A stretch of DNA of 64,000 nucleotides from positions 22,828,542 to 22,892,541 of the forward strand of contig NC_079322.1 in the NCBI RefSeq assembly GCF_029931775.1, written 5' to 3'. A program made the translations under genes and the position numbers. The stretch's first letter is position 1. Every line of letters begins with the position of its first letter. Below are positions 36,061 through 48,377 of this stretch, piece by piece. The DNA is from Euleptes europaea. Its lineage: Eukaryota > Chordata > Lepidosauria > Squamata > Sphaerodactylidae. The notes beneath the pieces were generated by a model. The model searched no databases. It saw only the letters and a program-made list of their open reading frames with translations, and was not told the origin of the DNA.

Positions 36061-36939
36061 TCAACTAAACATTTTAATTAAGCCCCAAGATTCTGAGTTG
36101 AAAGCAATGGCTCACATCCGCATTTCCACAGATGGAGTGCAGCTTTCTTATTGCAGCCCCCCAAACGCTGCTCCTGAAGGACAGCCCCGCCCCAGATCAT
36201 TTCAGGGCACTTCAGGGGCCATCTGAGGCTGTACTGGGAGAAACACTCCAGTGGATTCAAGACACAGGCTTCACTAATTCCCCCCCCCCCCGGATTAATT
36301 CAGGATTTAGTAGGAATTTCATAACACATTGCAGATATACTATACATTATCACAAAAAATAAGAATGATTTTTCTATTTGAGAGGTTGTAATGTTCATTT
36401 ATTAAATTGTAAGTTACCTGTCCCACAAAGACACTTAAATTGAGCTTTCTGGCAATATGCATATCTATGCAAATTCAATTAACTAAAACAACCATTAATG
36501 ACGAATCAACGAGTTGCTTTTTAATTTGTTGGCAGCCCTAGAAATAAATTATTTATTTACAAACACTAATCACCACAGTCCTACTCATAAAAAGTTACAT
36601 TAATACAATGTATTTAACATGGATGTAATTTTTTTTCATTAGTTCTTTAATATTTATTTTCAATGGATGTCAGCCATAGCATATACAAGTAGAGGCATTT
36701 AAATATTTAAATAAGCAAACTCCCTCCCCCCTTTTTTGCCGTTCAACCTTGGTGCTCTCAGAGATTAAAAAAAGAGAGATTATTTTCAGAGGGAGAGTAT
36801 TTGCAGCCAAGAATCAGCTTCCAGTCTCAGGCAGCAGGAAATGGCTGTCACCTGGCAGAAAACATGTCCATGGAAAACAAATGAGCCCCCACCCCCAGCA
36901 ATTGCAGTGCAGTAGAGATATTGCTGTATCAGGTATGTT

Positions 36940-37144
36940 TATGGTTGCCAGGTCCCTCTTTGCCACTGGTGGGAGGCTTTGGGGTGGGGCCTAAGGAGGG
37001 CAGGGTTTGGGGAGGGGAAGGACTTCAGTGCCATAGAGTCCAATTGCCAAAGAGGCAATTTTCTCCAGGCAAACTGATCTGTATCGGCTGGAGATCAGTT
37101 GTAATAGCAGATCTCCAGCTAGTACCTGGAGGTTGGCAACCCTA
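36940..37144 (-). mobile_element. hAT-like MITE, perfect 8-bp duplication
   Basis: Flanked by GGTATGTT on both sides (36932-36939 and 37145-37152). Confidence 0.88.
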
Positions 37145-37669
37145 GGTATGTTCCTTTTCTGGGATATTTCTCAGCTGTTTCCTAGAGAGCAGTACATAGG
37201 ACCAAGGATGACACAAGTAGCATGGATTTCTGTCTCCCTTTCAGTCCCATAGGCTGCTCAGCTGAACCATTCCGTTTCCAAGAGAGAATCAGAAGTAATT
37301 ATACCCCAAGTCCCTTCTGTGGGATAATTCATATCTTTCTTGTTGTTCTTCCATTTTCAGAAAGAACAGAGCATTCATGACATGAGGAAATGGGTGACAG
37401 CCATACTATCGGTCTTTGGATACTTTCCAAGGATCACAGAACAAAGTGTTTCCATTAGAACATTCTTGGCTGTATACATGCATCCAACCATGGTAAGCCA
37501 TTTTGAATGTGATGGCACTACCATTAAGTCTTTGGTTTTATCCCAACACCAAAGTGACAATCCAAAACAGAGTTAAGCACACTGTAGCCGATTGTCTTCT
37601 GGGGCTTTTAGAGTGCTTAACTCTGTGTTGAATTACATCTCAAATGTTTCTGTCATCTTAACTGGCCAC

Positions 37670-38260
37670 TTTGATCCCTTCATTGCTCACTGAAGCCACA
37701 CTTCTTTCTTGCAAAGCTGTGCACCAGCAATCTCCAAGCTCAAAACAAGAAGCTTGTGAGTCCACGCTCTTGAAATGTTGCTTTGTAATTGGCTGTACTG
37801 CTTAAAAGCCCCCCCAAGAAACCCAAGTGCCAGATCAAAAAGCATTTTCAAAGATCATTTTCAAAACAAAAAACAAAATGAAGCTCCCTAAAAAGAATGG
37901 AGGTGGGAGAAACCCAAGCCTCATTTCTAAATGCCTCTCTTCTGATCAGAAAGAACTCCCAGGAAGCATTTGAATCCCCGCCTCTTGACATGCTTTGTAA
38001 TTGGCTGTAGTTCTTTCTGTGAGAGAAACATCCTTCACCCAATCTTCCATGTCCTGCACTTTGCCTTATGCATGGGGATTTCAAGCGAGCTGAGCTCAGG
38101 GGAGATGGAAGAATCAGGTTAATGGAGGGACAGGAAGTCCCAGCACTTGTGAGGGCTGGCAGTGAGGTCATCTCTAATGGAGTGAAAACTCATGCAAAAC
38201 TCCAAAAAACAACAGAGACAGACCAGGGGCGAACGTGAAAGCACCCATGCATAATCGACC
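37670..38260 (-). mobile_element. Second copy of the 30.3-kb TIR element
   Basis: On the complement it starts GGTCGATTATGCATGGGTGC and follows the 30334-30918 copy through both internal caattacaaagca...cg repeats to the gagcttggagattgctggtg region. The far terminus is not preserved. The two copies are inverted and about 6.7 kb apart. Confidence 0.55.
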
Positions 38261-38619
38261 TTTATGGTCAATGTACAAACAGTTTTATCCTTTAGATGTT
38301 GCCTTAGCTTCTAGGGAGGCACTTTTCCATGAGTAGGCAACATTTAAGTGACCAGCAATCTCCTTCACAAGAGCTGCCTTGGTCATGACTTCAGCTGACT
38401 CCGATATCACCCCCCCCCCCCAAAAAAAACACCCTGCTTTCAAACTGAAGGTTGGCCCAAGTAGACTTAGTTTTCCCGCACCATGACCATCTCTAGAAAT
38501 CAGATTTTTGATGACTGTAATAAAGGACTGTTCACAAGATGTCATTTGCCACCAAAATAAATGTTTTCTGTGCCCTATTTTTCTTGCATTTAAGCCATTT
38601 TCCTCAGTTTGGAAGCTAA
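38261..38619. other. Unassigned sequence
   Basis: AT-rich with a C-run near 38409. No feature recognised. Confidence 0.3.
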
Positions 38620-39110
38620 TTTGCATGAACATCATGTTATGCGCCCCAGATACCAAGAGAGCCCCCAGACTTTGAGGTGCCACTGCCAGCCTGCCAATCG
38701 GCTCTTTCCGCCAGTCCTCAGCAACACTGAACTTCTGAACCTGAAAACCGAAGGACAGCTTGGCTCGCAAATGCCTGGAGGATGAGGGTGACCCTTTTGC
38801 CCATAAAATTGGACCTTGTCCCAACGTTCACCAAACTTCGGTGTCCGTCTAAGGAGAGTCTCTTGCTGCTATGCTGCAAATTTGATGACTCCTCCTCCAA
38901 AAAGGCCCCACAGGAGCTTCGAAAAAAAATCCCCATAGATTATAATGGACTTGAATTTTTTCGGTAAATCCAGAAATAAAGCCAAAATACCCCTTTATCA
39001 GTATGGGTATTCAGCTTATTCTGGGTTTACCGAAAAGAATCAGGCCCAATAAACACGAACCCAAAATTTACCGATTTGTGGGGTTTTTTTTGCACAAGCC
39101 TAGTTGGGGC
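38620..39110. repeat. Unclassified repeat with TTTACCGA motifs
   Basis: The sequence reads like a dispersed element, ending with several inverted ttcggtaaat/atttaccga motifs and cacaagcctagttggggc. The 179-codon minus-strand frame overlapping it (38285-38824) has no family similarity that I know and is probably chance. Confidence 0.35.
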
Positions 39111-39578
39111 TCACATGGTAGGCTGTTCCCACACATGGTTAATTCATTTAAACATTACTCCAGGCACAGGGAAAAGTAACTTACACAGGGCAATCTACAG
39201 GACCCCTAAATGACTCAATGAAGTTATCATACACTGCCTCCAGCTTTCTAAGTTACTAAGGTGCTCTCAATAATCACTAGGTTCTTCTTCTGAGGAGGAA
39301 AACACAAATTATCCCTAACTTCAGAGAAATACATTTCTTGTGCATCCATAAATCTTTAGCTTAAAGTAACCTTACCTGGCAATGCTGTAGCCCCTGGGCA
39401 CATTTCCATGGAAACTACAAGCTTTTACACTGGCAAAGTCATCTGGTAGATACTTTCAGGCCAGCAAACACCTGGTGTATTTATACAAACGACTCACATG
39501 GTTTACAGGTTATCATCATAGGAATAATGCATAAACTCTATAGCAAGAAAATACATATAATAATTAATCCTTCTGTGG

Positions 39579-40044
39579 TTTATTTAAATGACGTCTTCTT
39601 TCATAGGTGTGCACAGATGTACTTTTATATGTATTTGGGTACATACAGATATTGCTTAACCTAGGACAGATACTATCTTAAGTGATGTGTGATGAGGGAG
39701 GGACTTGGATGTATGTAACCTGATGGGGGTGGAGCCATAGATGATGCAAAAGACATCATAGGGTAGAGTTAACGCTGTAGCTGCTGAGATGATTCAGGGC
39801 TTTGCATGACTGCACATGGAGAAGCAGTACAGTCCTGTTGCATAGGTAGATGCTGTTGCTGTTTCTTTCATCCCACGGTATCCTCCATATACACACCTAA
39901 ATATACAGGCACACACATTGTCTTCCCTCTTGGTGAGCGTGCTTTGCAAAATCTGCCAACCAACGCCGTATTCCTTCATTGGCTGTGACCTTCAGCGGGT
40001 ACCCTAGATACCAGTTTTAGAGTCTTCGGAAAGAAAAGCAAACG
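39579..40044 (-). other. BMPER: BMPER 3' UTR, candidate poly(A) signal
   Basis: Sequence after the BMPER stop on the minus strand carries no repeat that I recognise. The first canonical AATAAA downstream, on the complement of 39579-39584, would give a 3' UTR of roughly 450-490 nt. The end is inferred only from that hexamer. A later site is possible. Confidence 0.35.
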
Positions 40045-40236
<192 letters not shown>

Positions 40237-40599
40237 TCAAAGAGAATTGAGCATCACTGAGCCTTTTTGTAACAAATATATTTACTTCATTTATTTGCCG
40301 CAATATTTTTTTTTAAATTGTTTACAATTTGTCCAATTTAATAAAATACAATCAAACAATTACCACACTAGACTTTGCAGCAATAAAATTTGGAAAATGC
40401 AATACAATCACTCATAAATCAAAGTTATAGCTTATATGTTATTTGCTGTAAAGGTCTTGGAGCAAACGAAATAGGCCAGATTTTTGCAAAAGACAAAATA
40501 AACAAATCAGCACAAAGAATATGAAAAGCATTGGCTAACTAAGACGTCTATTGTCTGGCATCTGAAGCCGTTGGTTTGCACTAACCACTGGCCTATTCA

Positions 40600-40962
40600 T
40601 TCAGTATATGCCGCAATATCTGATCTGTCTCTTATTCTCTCTGTGGAATACCTGGCAGACAAAATTCTCTTAAACTTCCATCCACTAAGTAAAAGCACTA
40701 CCTGAGTATTGTTGAAACATTTGCTTTTCAGACCAGCTATGTCCCTGCCCTCAGTGGACTCCTTGGTATATATCCTTTTGCAATGTCCTTATGTGTCTCA
40801 ACTTAGGCTAAAGTGCATTATGCCATATTTAATAAATGGTCCGTATTTTCTTAAGCGACTAGGTTGAATTGCTCTGACCCTCAATGTACTTATTTTGTTG
40901 CTCATTTTTTAGAGGCTGCAGAGAAGTGTCGAAGGGAGGTGTTTTTAGATATGGGTCTTATT
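40600..40962 (+). mobile_element. Possible LINE C-terminal tail
   Basis: Translated pieces resemble the cysteine-rich tail CPCPQ...LLQCPY followed by hydrophobic segments, found at the C-termini of some squamate non-LTR elements. It has several stops and frameshifts. The identification is weak. Confidence 0.35.
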
Positions 40963-42173
40963 TAAGTTTTATGGTTTTATTGGTCAAGACCTCAGTCTAA
41001 GAAATGGGGGAATTAAAAATAAGAAATAAGGTTGAAACATGCCCCCAAAATCTATCTGCATACTTTTAATACTTAAATGTTTTAATATTACATTTCCCCA
41101 AAAAGTCCAGTACAGATAAATTCCCCCAACTGACCCTCTTCCCCTCCGCTTATTTACAATAAACTTTAAACTATGGAAAAGTGACAATCGGAAAACAGCA
41201 TGAGCTGACATGTTAACTGATGTGCTTTTAATCTGGCCCTTGCAAACTCCAATTATACTTAATTCAAAACATCTGCAATATACCTTTCTTTTAAAAAGAA
41301 TAATTACAGTAGAAATAGAGAGTACAGGGAATGCAAGAACTTGTTTTTCAAAATTATAACCTTAGACCAAACTAGCTGTTCTAACTTTTGTTTCAAAGAA
41401 ATTAGGCTGCAAAGTTTAAAAACAACAACAATTAGTTGGAAACATTCATTTCCAATTCAGTAAGATCTCCTTACTCCTTTTCTAAAGTGTGCATGTGTGT
41501 GTATGTCTGTGTGTGTCTTGTTCGCAGCCTGGTAGAGATTTTAGGATTTTAGCAATTTGCTTCTAATTGTATCGTCTTTCAATTGCATTAATGAGGGAAT
41601 GCAGCTTTTAAGAAGTGGTCACAAAAATGGCAAACAGCCTGTTCACAAATACCATCAAATGCAAATGTCTCCTTTTAGCAAATGTTACCCAGGCTAATTA
41701 TTTCCCATAAAGAAATAAATAAGATCATTTATTTGAGCAACTTTGAATTCATTAGCTAATTTGACACAGGAGACTTTTAAATCCCTTTCCAACTACAAAA
41801 CCCTGAATGTATGCAGAGGAAAGCGGATGTCTGACCCCCATAGACAGGCATTTAGTAGTAAGACCCTATGCACATACATACTATGCACAGACAGGTAGTG
41901 TACACTTACCGGCATTGATGCATATACAGCTTATGCACACACAATGTCTTTTTACACAAGTAACCCAATGCATATAAAGCAGAGATGGGCTGGCTTCTAT
42001 GATTCCCCCACTCCCCGCACCATGCATTCAGACTTCCAGCTTTTATTGTCTGAAAGGTGCTTGTATTGGGGGGGAAATATCCTGAGAATGGTTCTCATTA
42101 CAGAAAGTAATTGTCTGCTTTAAGGTGTTTGTGTGTACTATTGATCTTGCTACGTTTATTGATCACTGGGAGA

Positions 42174-42436
42174 GAAGGAGAAGAAGAAGAGTTGGTATGC
42201 TGACTTTCTCTTCCACTTAAGAAAGAATCAGACGGCATACAATCACCTTCCCTTCCCCTCCCCACAACAGACACCCTGTGAAGTAGGTGTGGCTGAGAAA
42301 ATTGTGACTAGCCCAAGGTCACCCAGCTAGCTTCATGTGTAGGAGTGGGGAAATAACCCAGTTCACCAGATGAGCGTCCGCTGCTTATGTGGAGGAGTGG
42401 GGAACCAAACCCGGTTCTACAGATTAGAGACCACTG
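42174..42436 (-). mobile_element. TTC-tailed SINE, main part (split by CR1)
   Basis: The SINE runs from its tail at 42174 to ccactgctccaaac at 42436. The remaining head (gctcttaaacactacaccat) follows the CR1/LTR insert at about 43795-43820. Confidence 0.8.
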
Positions 42437-43794
42437 CTCCAAACATAGAATCATAGAGTTGGAAGGGACCATCAGGCTCATCTAGTCCAACTCCCTGCAC
42501 AATGTAGGAAATTCATAACTACCTCCCCCCATACCCCCAGTGACCCCTACTCCATGCCCAGAAGATGGCCAAGATGCCCTCCCTCTCATGAACTGTCTAA
42601 GGTCATAGAATCATCATTGCTGACAGATGGCCATCTAGCCTCTGCTTAAAAACCTCCAGGAAAGGAGCACTTACCACCTCTCGCGGAAATCTGTTCCACT
42701 GAGGAATTGCTCTAACTGTTAGAAAATTCTTCCTAATGTCTAGACAGAAACTCTTTTGATTTAATTTCAACCCGTTGGTTCTGGTCTGACCTTCTGGGGC
42801 AACAGAAAACAACTTGGCGGCACCATCCTCTATATGATAGCCCTTCAAGTCCTTCCTCATAGGACTTGGTCTCCAGACCCCTCACCATCTTTGTTGCCCT
42901 CCTCTGAACACGTAACAGCTTGTCTACATCCTTCTTAAACTGCGGTGCCCAAAACTGAACACAATACTCTAGGTGAGGTCTAACCAGAGCAGAGTAAAGT
43001 GATACTATTACTTCGTGTGATCTGGACACTATACTTCTGTTGATGTAGCCCAAGATTGCATTTGCCTTTTTAGCTACCACATCACACTGCTGACTCATAT
43101 TCAGTGTTTGGTCCACTAAGACCACAAGATCCTTTTCGCACACACTACTGCTAAGACAAGTCTCCCCCATCCTATAATTATGCATTTGATTTTTCCTAAC
43201 TAAATGCAGAACTTTACATTTATTTCTGTTGAAGTGCATTTTATTGGTTTTAGCCCAATTCTCCAGCCTGTCAAGATCATCCTGTATCCTGGCTCTGCCT
43301 TCTACTGTATTCGCTACTCCTCCCAATTTAGTATCATCTGCAAATTTCATAAGCATCCCCTCTATTCCTTCATCCAAATCTTTTATAAAGATATTGAACA
43401 ACACAGGGCCCAGGACAGATCCCTGTGTCAGGAGCAAGCCAGGGGGGTGGTATGTGGTAGTGCGATTGTGCTGCTCCCAGGTGCTGTTGTGCTGTTCTGT
43501 TCAAGGCCAATCTGTGCCCCGTGTTTAGTCTTCATAAATTCCCATACTGTGGGAATTGCCAAGTGCTCCTTCCTGCCTCTGGGAGGGGGGTTGTCTAGGT
43601 TACCAGTTATCTCCTGTTGCTTTTCCATATATGCTCTGCACCTTGCCTTTGCCCTTTACTAGTGTCCTTTTGAATATGGCTTCTGAAACCTGTCGATTCT
43701 AACCAAATAAAACTGCTTTCGTGGACTTGCCGTCTGCTGGAATCTCTTTATGGTTTTGCCGCAGGGCTAGAGCTTACATCCTGAGGCACTCCAA
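42437..43794 (-). mobile_element. CR1 LINE 3' fragment split by a solo LTR
   Basis: CR1 sequence on the minus strand. Its 3' end is at 42444 (tail motif ATTCTATG) and it encodes QGSVLGPVLFNIFI, KFADDTKLGG and HLEYCVQFWAPQFKKDVDKL. The LTR at 43426-43778 interrupts it, and CR1 resumes for about 16 bases after 43778. The whole CR1 sits inside a minus-strand TTC-tailed SINE whose two halves are at 42174-42436 and about 43795-43820. Confidence 0.85.
43426..43778 (+). mobile_element. Solo LTR (fossil)
   Basis: A 353-bp sequence that begins TGTCAGG and ends GCTTACA, contains AATAAA near 43705, and is flanked by CCCTG on the left and TCCTG on the right, a 5-bp target duplication with one mismatch. 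It interrupts CR1 sequence exactly at that point. No internal retroviral or Gypsy region is present, so this is a solo LTR left by recombination. The family is unassigned, and the near-intact duplication suggests moderate age. Confidence 0.65.
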
Positions 43795-44084
43795 CGCTCT
43801 TAAACACTACACCATGCTGCACTTATTTGATTGGATTCTGCATTCCTTTGTGCTCTATTTCATACAGTAGCACACCTACTACTATATCTAACACTGCCCA
43901 ACATTTTGGCTTCAGTTCGTAAAATACAGTTTTTATTTTTAAAGTCACCCCATTCCAGATTTCATACAGGCCTTTTAAACCATTCCATTGTAGCCAAATG
44001 AATATGCAGAAAGCCAATTGGGATCACAGTTGGAGGGAGGAGCCAATCCATCCCACCCCCGACCTCTACATGTTCAAGACCCGT

Positions 44085-44279
44085 GTTTCCCATGTACTAG
44101 GTGGAGATCTCCTGCTGTTACAACTGATCTCCAGCTGATAGAGATCAGTTCACCTAGAGAAAAATGACCACTATGGCAACTGGACTCTATGGCATTGAAG
44201 TCCCTCCCCTCCCCAAACCCCACCCTCATCAGGCTTGCCCCCAAAACCTCTGGTGGCGAAGAGGGGCCTGGCAACCCTA
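44085..44279 (+). mobile_element. hAT-like MITE
   Basis: The left end is degraded (catgtactaggtggagatct). The right end GGCAACCCTA is intact at 44279. Confidence 0.78.
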
Positions 44280-44624
44280 CTCTCTCTCCTTTTCTTCACC
44301 AATTCCTACCAGCCTTGCTCCTATGTAAAGAACAACATCACAAAGTTGGAAGAAGGTAAAGCAGCCCTGCTGCATCAGACCAATAGCCTATCTAGTCCAG
44401 CATTCCGTTTCACACAGTGGCTGGTCAGGTACAGCGGGGGGGGGGGGAGCTTTGGGAACATCTTGTGATTGAACATGGGGATGAGGTGGGAGAGAGACTG
44501 ATATACACCAGAAGGTCATTAAGACCAACCCTCTGCTCTAAGGAAGGGCTCACCTTTTGATGCATCCACATAATCCTGACCGCAACATGCCACCAAAACC
44601 AGCAAAGCCCCAAATACACACAGA

Positions 44625-45022
44625 GGCCATTTATGCTTGGTGATTAGCAGCACATTCCAGGCGAAGTACCCCGCATATTTTTTTGATTCTTTCACGCTGA
44701 ACCGTCACTTCAGCTGTCACTGCAAAGCCGGCGCATACCGGCTTCGCATTTCTTAAGCGCCTCTTTAACGCTACCTTTTGTATTTGCTCCACCCCTGCAT
44801 CAAAGCATTTACTGAAGGAACCATGAAAAATCACAGCCTCTGCTTAACTATGCAAACGACCATTGCTAATTGCTATACAAACAAAAGAACGAAGGAGCAG
44901 GTGAGTGGGGGGTGGAATTTAACTTTCTCCTCTTGCACGGGGACCATGAATAGTCATTTTAAAGGGCAAATTTTAAAAAGCATATTTGAGCGAGCATCAA
45001 AATCAACCCTGCATAAATGTCC
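44625..45022. mobile_element. TIR element with 5-bp duplication ACAGA
   Basis: The left end GGCCATTTATGCTTGG and the complement of the right end GGACATTTATGCAGGG are inverted repeats. ACAGA flanks both sides (44620-44624 and 45023-45027). The ends resemble those of the 30.3-kb element but the inside is different. No transposase frame is seen. Confidence 0.55.
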
Positions 45023-45255
45023 ACAGAGAAGTGGCGGTTTTGCTCTTAAGGTTTCCAAAGGAATGCCTGAATCACAAGTCACACAGTAGACTTCTAAGAA
45101 GACCTGACATCTATATACTTAGACTGCAGTAGCTTAGCTTGATTGCACTCACACTCGGGAATATTGCCTCATCTATTTCGTGCTCCATGCTCCAAGGACC
45201 TGTGTCATATGATTGTATTGTTGGCAATTCGAGGCACTTCTTGTCCAAGAGTGCG

Positions 45256-45488
45256 TGTGCATGTGTGCCGTCAAGTAACAGCTGACTCATGGCGACCCCT
45301 GGGGTTTTCAAGGCAAGAGACATTCGAAGGTGATTTGACATTGCCTGCTTCTGCGTGGGCTGAGAGGGTTCTGAGAGAACTGTGACTGGCCCAAGGTCAC
45401 CCAGCAGGCTTCACGTGGAGGAGAGGGGAATCGAACCCGGTTCTCCAGATTAGAGTCTGCTGCTCTTAACCACTACACCATGCTGGCT
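45256..45488 (-). mobile_element. Chimera of 5S-type SINE tail and TTC-type SINE head
   Basis: 45256-45353 matches the 3' half of the 5S-type SINE (gccgtcaagt, cttgccttgaaaacccc on the complement). 45355-45488 is the head half of the TTC-tailed SINE. No flank separates them. A chimeric transcript or recombination could explain it. Confidence 0.65.
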
Positions 45489-46271
45489 GTCATTCTTGTT
45501 CAAGTACTTATGAACTAATCAGGAAATTTACTAAACTCAAGCAGTTAGCTCACCTCTAAGGTCTTAGAGGGGCAAGTCCTACTGAAGTTAATGCACTCCC
45601 GTTACATACGGGTGGGCACTTTGTTGCTCCTGTAGTATATTTAATTCACTTTCCTGCTGCTCTATTAAAGGCAAAGGTCAATAAACCAAGAGAGAAGGAG
45701 GGAGAGATTCCATTAATGATATCTGAGACTGGAATCATACTTGGAAGCACTTTACTTGTATTGTTTTTTCCCCCATTATAAAGGATGATCACAACTTTCA
45801 GAGTAACCGGCTGACTATTTTTAGCTCTGTCATTCACCCCTATCTGCTAATGCACCCTCCATCTAAAAGGACACTAAAGGAAATCAGTGGGCCCTGTGCC
45901 ACATACAATTACCAATACGGTCCTCAAGGTAATAACTTCTGGAGCAGCAAGGACTACCCTTTTTCTTATCTTCTCTAATAACCATCAATTCCTCTTTGTG
46001 AGCATCCAGGTCACCACCCCATTAGAAAGCAGCATGCAGTAATAAAAGCTATCAACAAGTGAAACAATCATGTTCCATAGTGTATGGGGATCACAAGGCA
46101 ATCACTTGCTATAAAGGCCACTCCTTGGCACTGAATGCAGCAAACCTGGCCATGAGCAGCTAAGGGCTAAAATGTAACAAAGACAAACCCAGGAAACAAA
46201 ACAAGGTGAATTTCAGCGTAGACAGAAGCGGACCATTGGAAAGCTGGGAAGGATGCCGTATTCCCCACCAG

Positions 46272-46480
46272 TAGGATTGCAAGGTCCCTCTTCAACACCA
46301 GCGGGAAGGTTTTGGGGTGCAGCCTGAGGAGGGCAGGGTTTGGGGAGGGGAGGGACTTTGATGCCATAGAGTCCAATTGCCAAAGCAGCCATTTTCTCCA
46401 GGTGAACTGATCTCTATCGGCTGGAGATCAGTTGTAATAGCAGGAGATCTCCAGCTACTACCTGGAGGTTGGCAACCCTA
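46272..46480 (-). mobile_element. hAT-like MITE, perfect 8-bp duplication
   Basis: Flanked by CCCACCAG on both sides (46264-46271 and 46481-46488). Confidence 0.9.
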
Positions 46481-47004
46481 CCCACCAGTGATGACAGAGA
46501 GGGCAGACAACCCAGCACAATGGCCAAAGCAAAATAATATATTAGAAGCAATGTGTTGTGCAAACAAGCCAAATCAGAACAATAAGAACCTCAAGGCAAT
46601 AGGAATTCTTAAGCACTATCAAATAACTGGCTATTTAATATATTGCAAGGTGCTATGCAAAGACCCCAAACATAACACAATAATTGGGCATTTTATCAAA
46701 AACAAAACATCATGCAATAGGCAACCTCATATATACATCTGTCAAAGCATCACTATAATGAGGTAAGTAACAGATAAGTCCTTAATGATGAAAAACAAAG
46801 TCTTTTGTGGTCAGTAAAGAGTTTACAGCTAGTAGCTAATTTGCAGAGCTTATAGCCTGTAGCCCATGAAGAAGATAACTGGCAGTGGAGAAGAAGAATG
46901 CTTGCAGCTTGAAGCTGGTAGAGAGACAGGACTCCGGATTTGTCCACCATTTCAATAAATCTTCCTGAGTCAGTATAGAAATGCCTTCATAGTCTGCTCT
47001 CATA

Positions 47005-47194
47005 GATGGGTCCTGGAGTTCTCCTGGACTTAAACCTGATATCCAGACCACAGAGATCAGGTCCCCTGAAGGAAACGGCACCTTTGTAGGGTGCAGCTCT
47101 GTGGAATTACTGAGCGCCTTCTCAAACTCCACCCCCCTCAGGCACCACTCCCAAATCTACAGGAATTTTCCAAGCTGGAGTTGGCAACCATACA
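47005..47194 (+). mobile_element. Diverged hAT-like MITE
   Basis: Matches the longer subfamily (tttgtagggtgcagctctgtg, ggagttggcaacc) with a degraded left end. It lies 12 bases before the next copy. Confidence 0.65.
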
Positions 47195-47206
47195 CAACCC
47201 ACCTTG

Positions 47207-47399
47207 TAGGGTTGCCAGGTTGCCTCCGGCAGGAGGTTTTTGGGGTGGAGCCTCAGGAGGGCAGGGTTTGGCAGGGACTCTAATACCATAGTCCATTGCC
47301 AAAGCAGCCATTTTCTCCAGGGGAACTGATCTCTATCGGCTGGAGATCAATTGTAATAGCAGGAGATCTCCAGCTAGTACCTGGAGGCTGGCAACCCTA
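47207..47399 (-). mobile_element. hAT-like MITE, perfect 8-bp duplication
   Basis: Flanked by CCACCTTG on both sides (47199-47206 and 47400-47407). Confidence 0.9.
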
Positions 47400-48377
47400 C
47401 CACCTTGGCATTTGGATAAAGGGGAATGGATCCATTCTCTGCTCATCCCAACTTTTCAAAACTGGAACCCAGCTGTTCCTCCATCTTTGATTGCCAGCAC
47501 TAGGCCTTAAATCATTATGGAACTGGGGGGCTAGTCACTTTAACGAGTAAACTAGATGCAGTTCAGCTGTGCATCCCCACCACAGCCTCTCTTTCTTTTT
47601 TCCTCTTCCTATGAAGGCAGATCTATTACAGCTGTGCTTCTGCATGAACTAAAAGCAGTGTAGGAAATGTTAGTAATCAGCCATAATAATCCAGAACCTC
47701 AGAGCTCTGTGATCCTTCCCCTAACCACCCCAACCATTTAGCAGACAAATGAACTAGGTATTTGATGCAAGTTTTATAACAGGGTTGTTAGTACAAACTT
47801 GCTGGAATTCTGCTTGTCACACATGCTTCCTGTATTCTCTCCAAAGAGCAGAATGCAAGCCTGCTGGTTATCGGATTTCAGCACCTGCTAACCATTTATT
47901 GATCTTTGTTGGGTTTTTTTAAAAAAAATCTGGCATCACAGTGGTGCAGACAAGGATTGTTCCCTTCAGACTGTGTGTTCAGGGCAGATCTTGGTTAAAC
48001 ACTTGTATGTGTAACAAAAGTCAGACAGCTACTTTTGCCTAGGAAAAGCAGCTTTGGAAAGAATCAGTTTGGTTGGGAGAAATGGCAGAGATTAACCCTT
48101 TCCTTGCCACCTCTGCTCAAAACAGCCACAGGATCAACACCATGGAGGCGGGACAGGTCTTTTTATTTATTTATTTTTGAGAGGGGGGAATGATTTGAAC
48201 TGGCAGGGCAGGAAGAGGACTAAGCACACCATTCTCCTCTCTGCTTCTCCTCTCCAAACCACCTCCCTCCCCATACGTTTTTTCCCCCTAGGAAAAATGG
48301 CATTGGAGATACACATACGATTGCAACATGTATTCCCAGCCTCCGTTTCAAGCATGCAGTTGGCGATTCCCACTCAC

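Noticed and set aside
37340-37576. Possible transposase-like frames near 37.4 kb
   Set aside because: Short frames on both strands with no catalytic motif and no inverted termini.
38285-38824. 179-codon minus-strand frame
   Set aside because: No recognisable family, and it overlaps a dispersed-looking repeat and a C-run. Length alone is within chance for so many frames.
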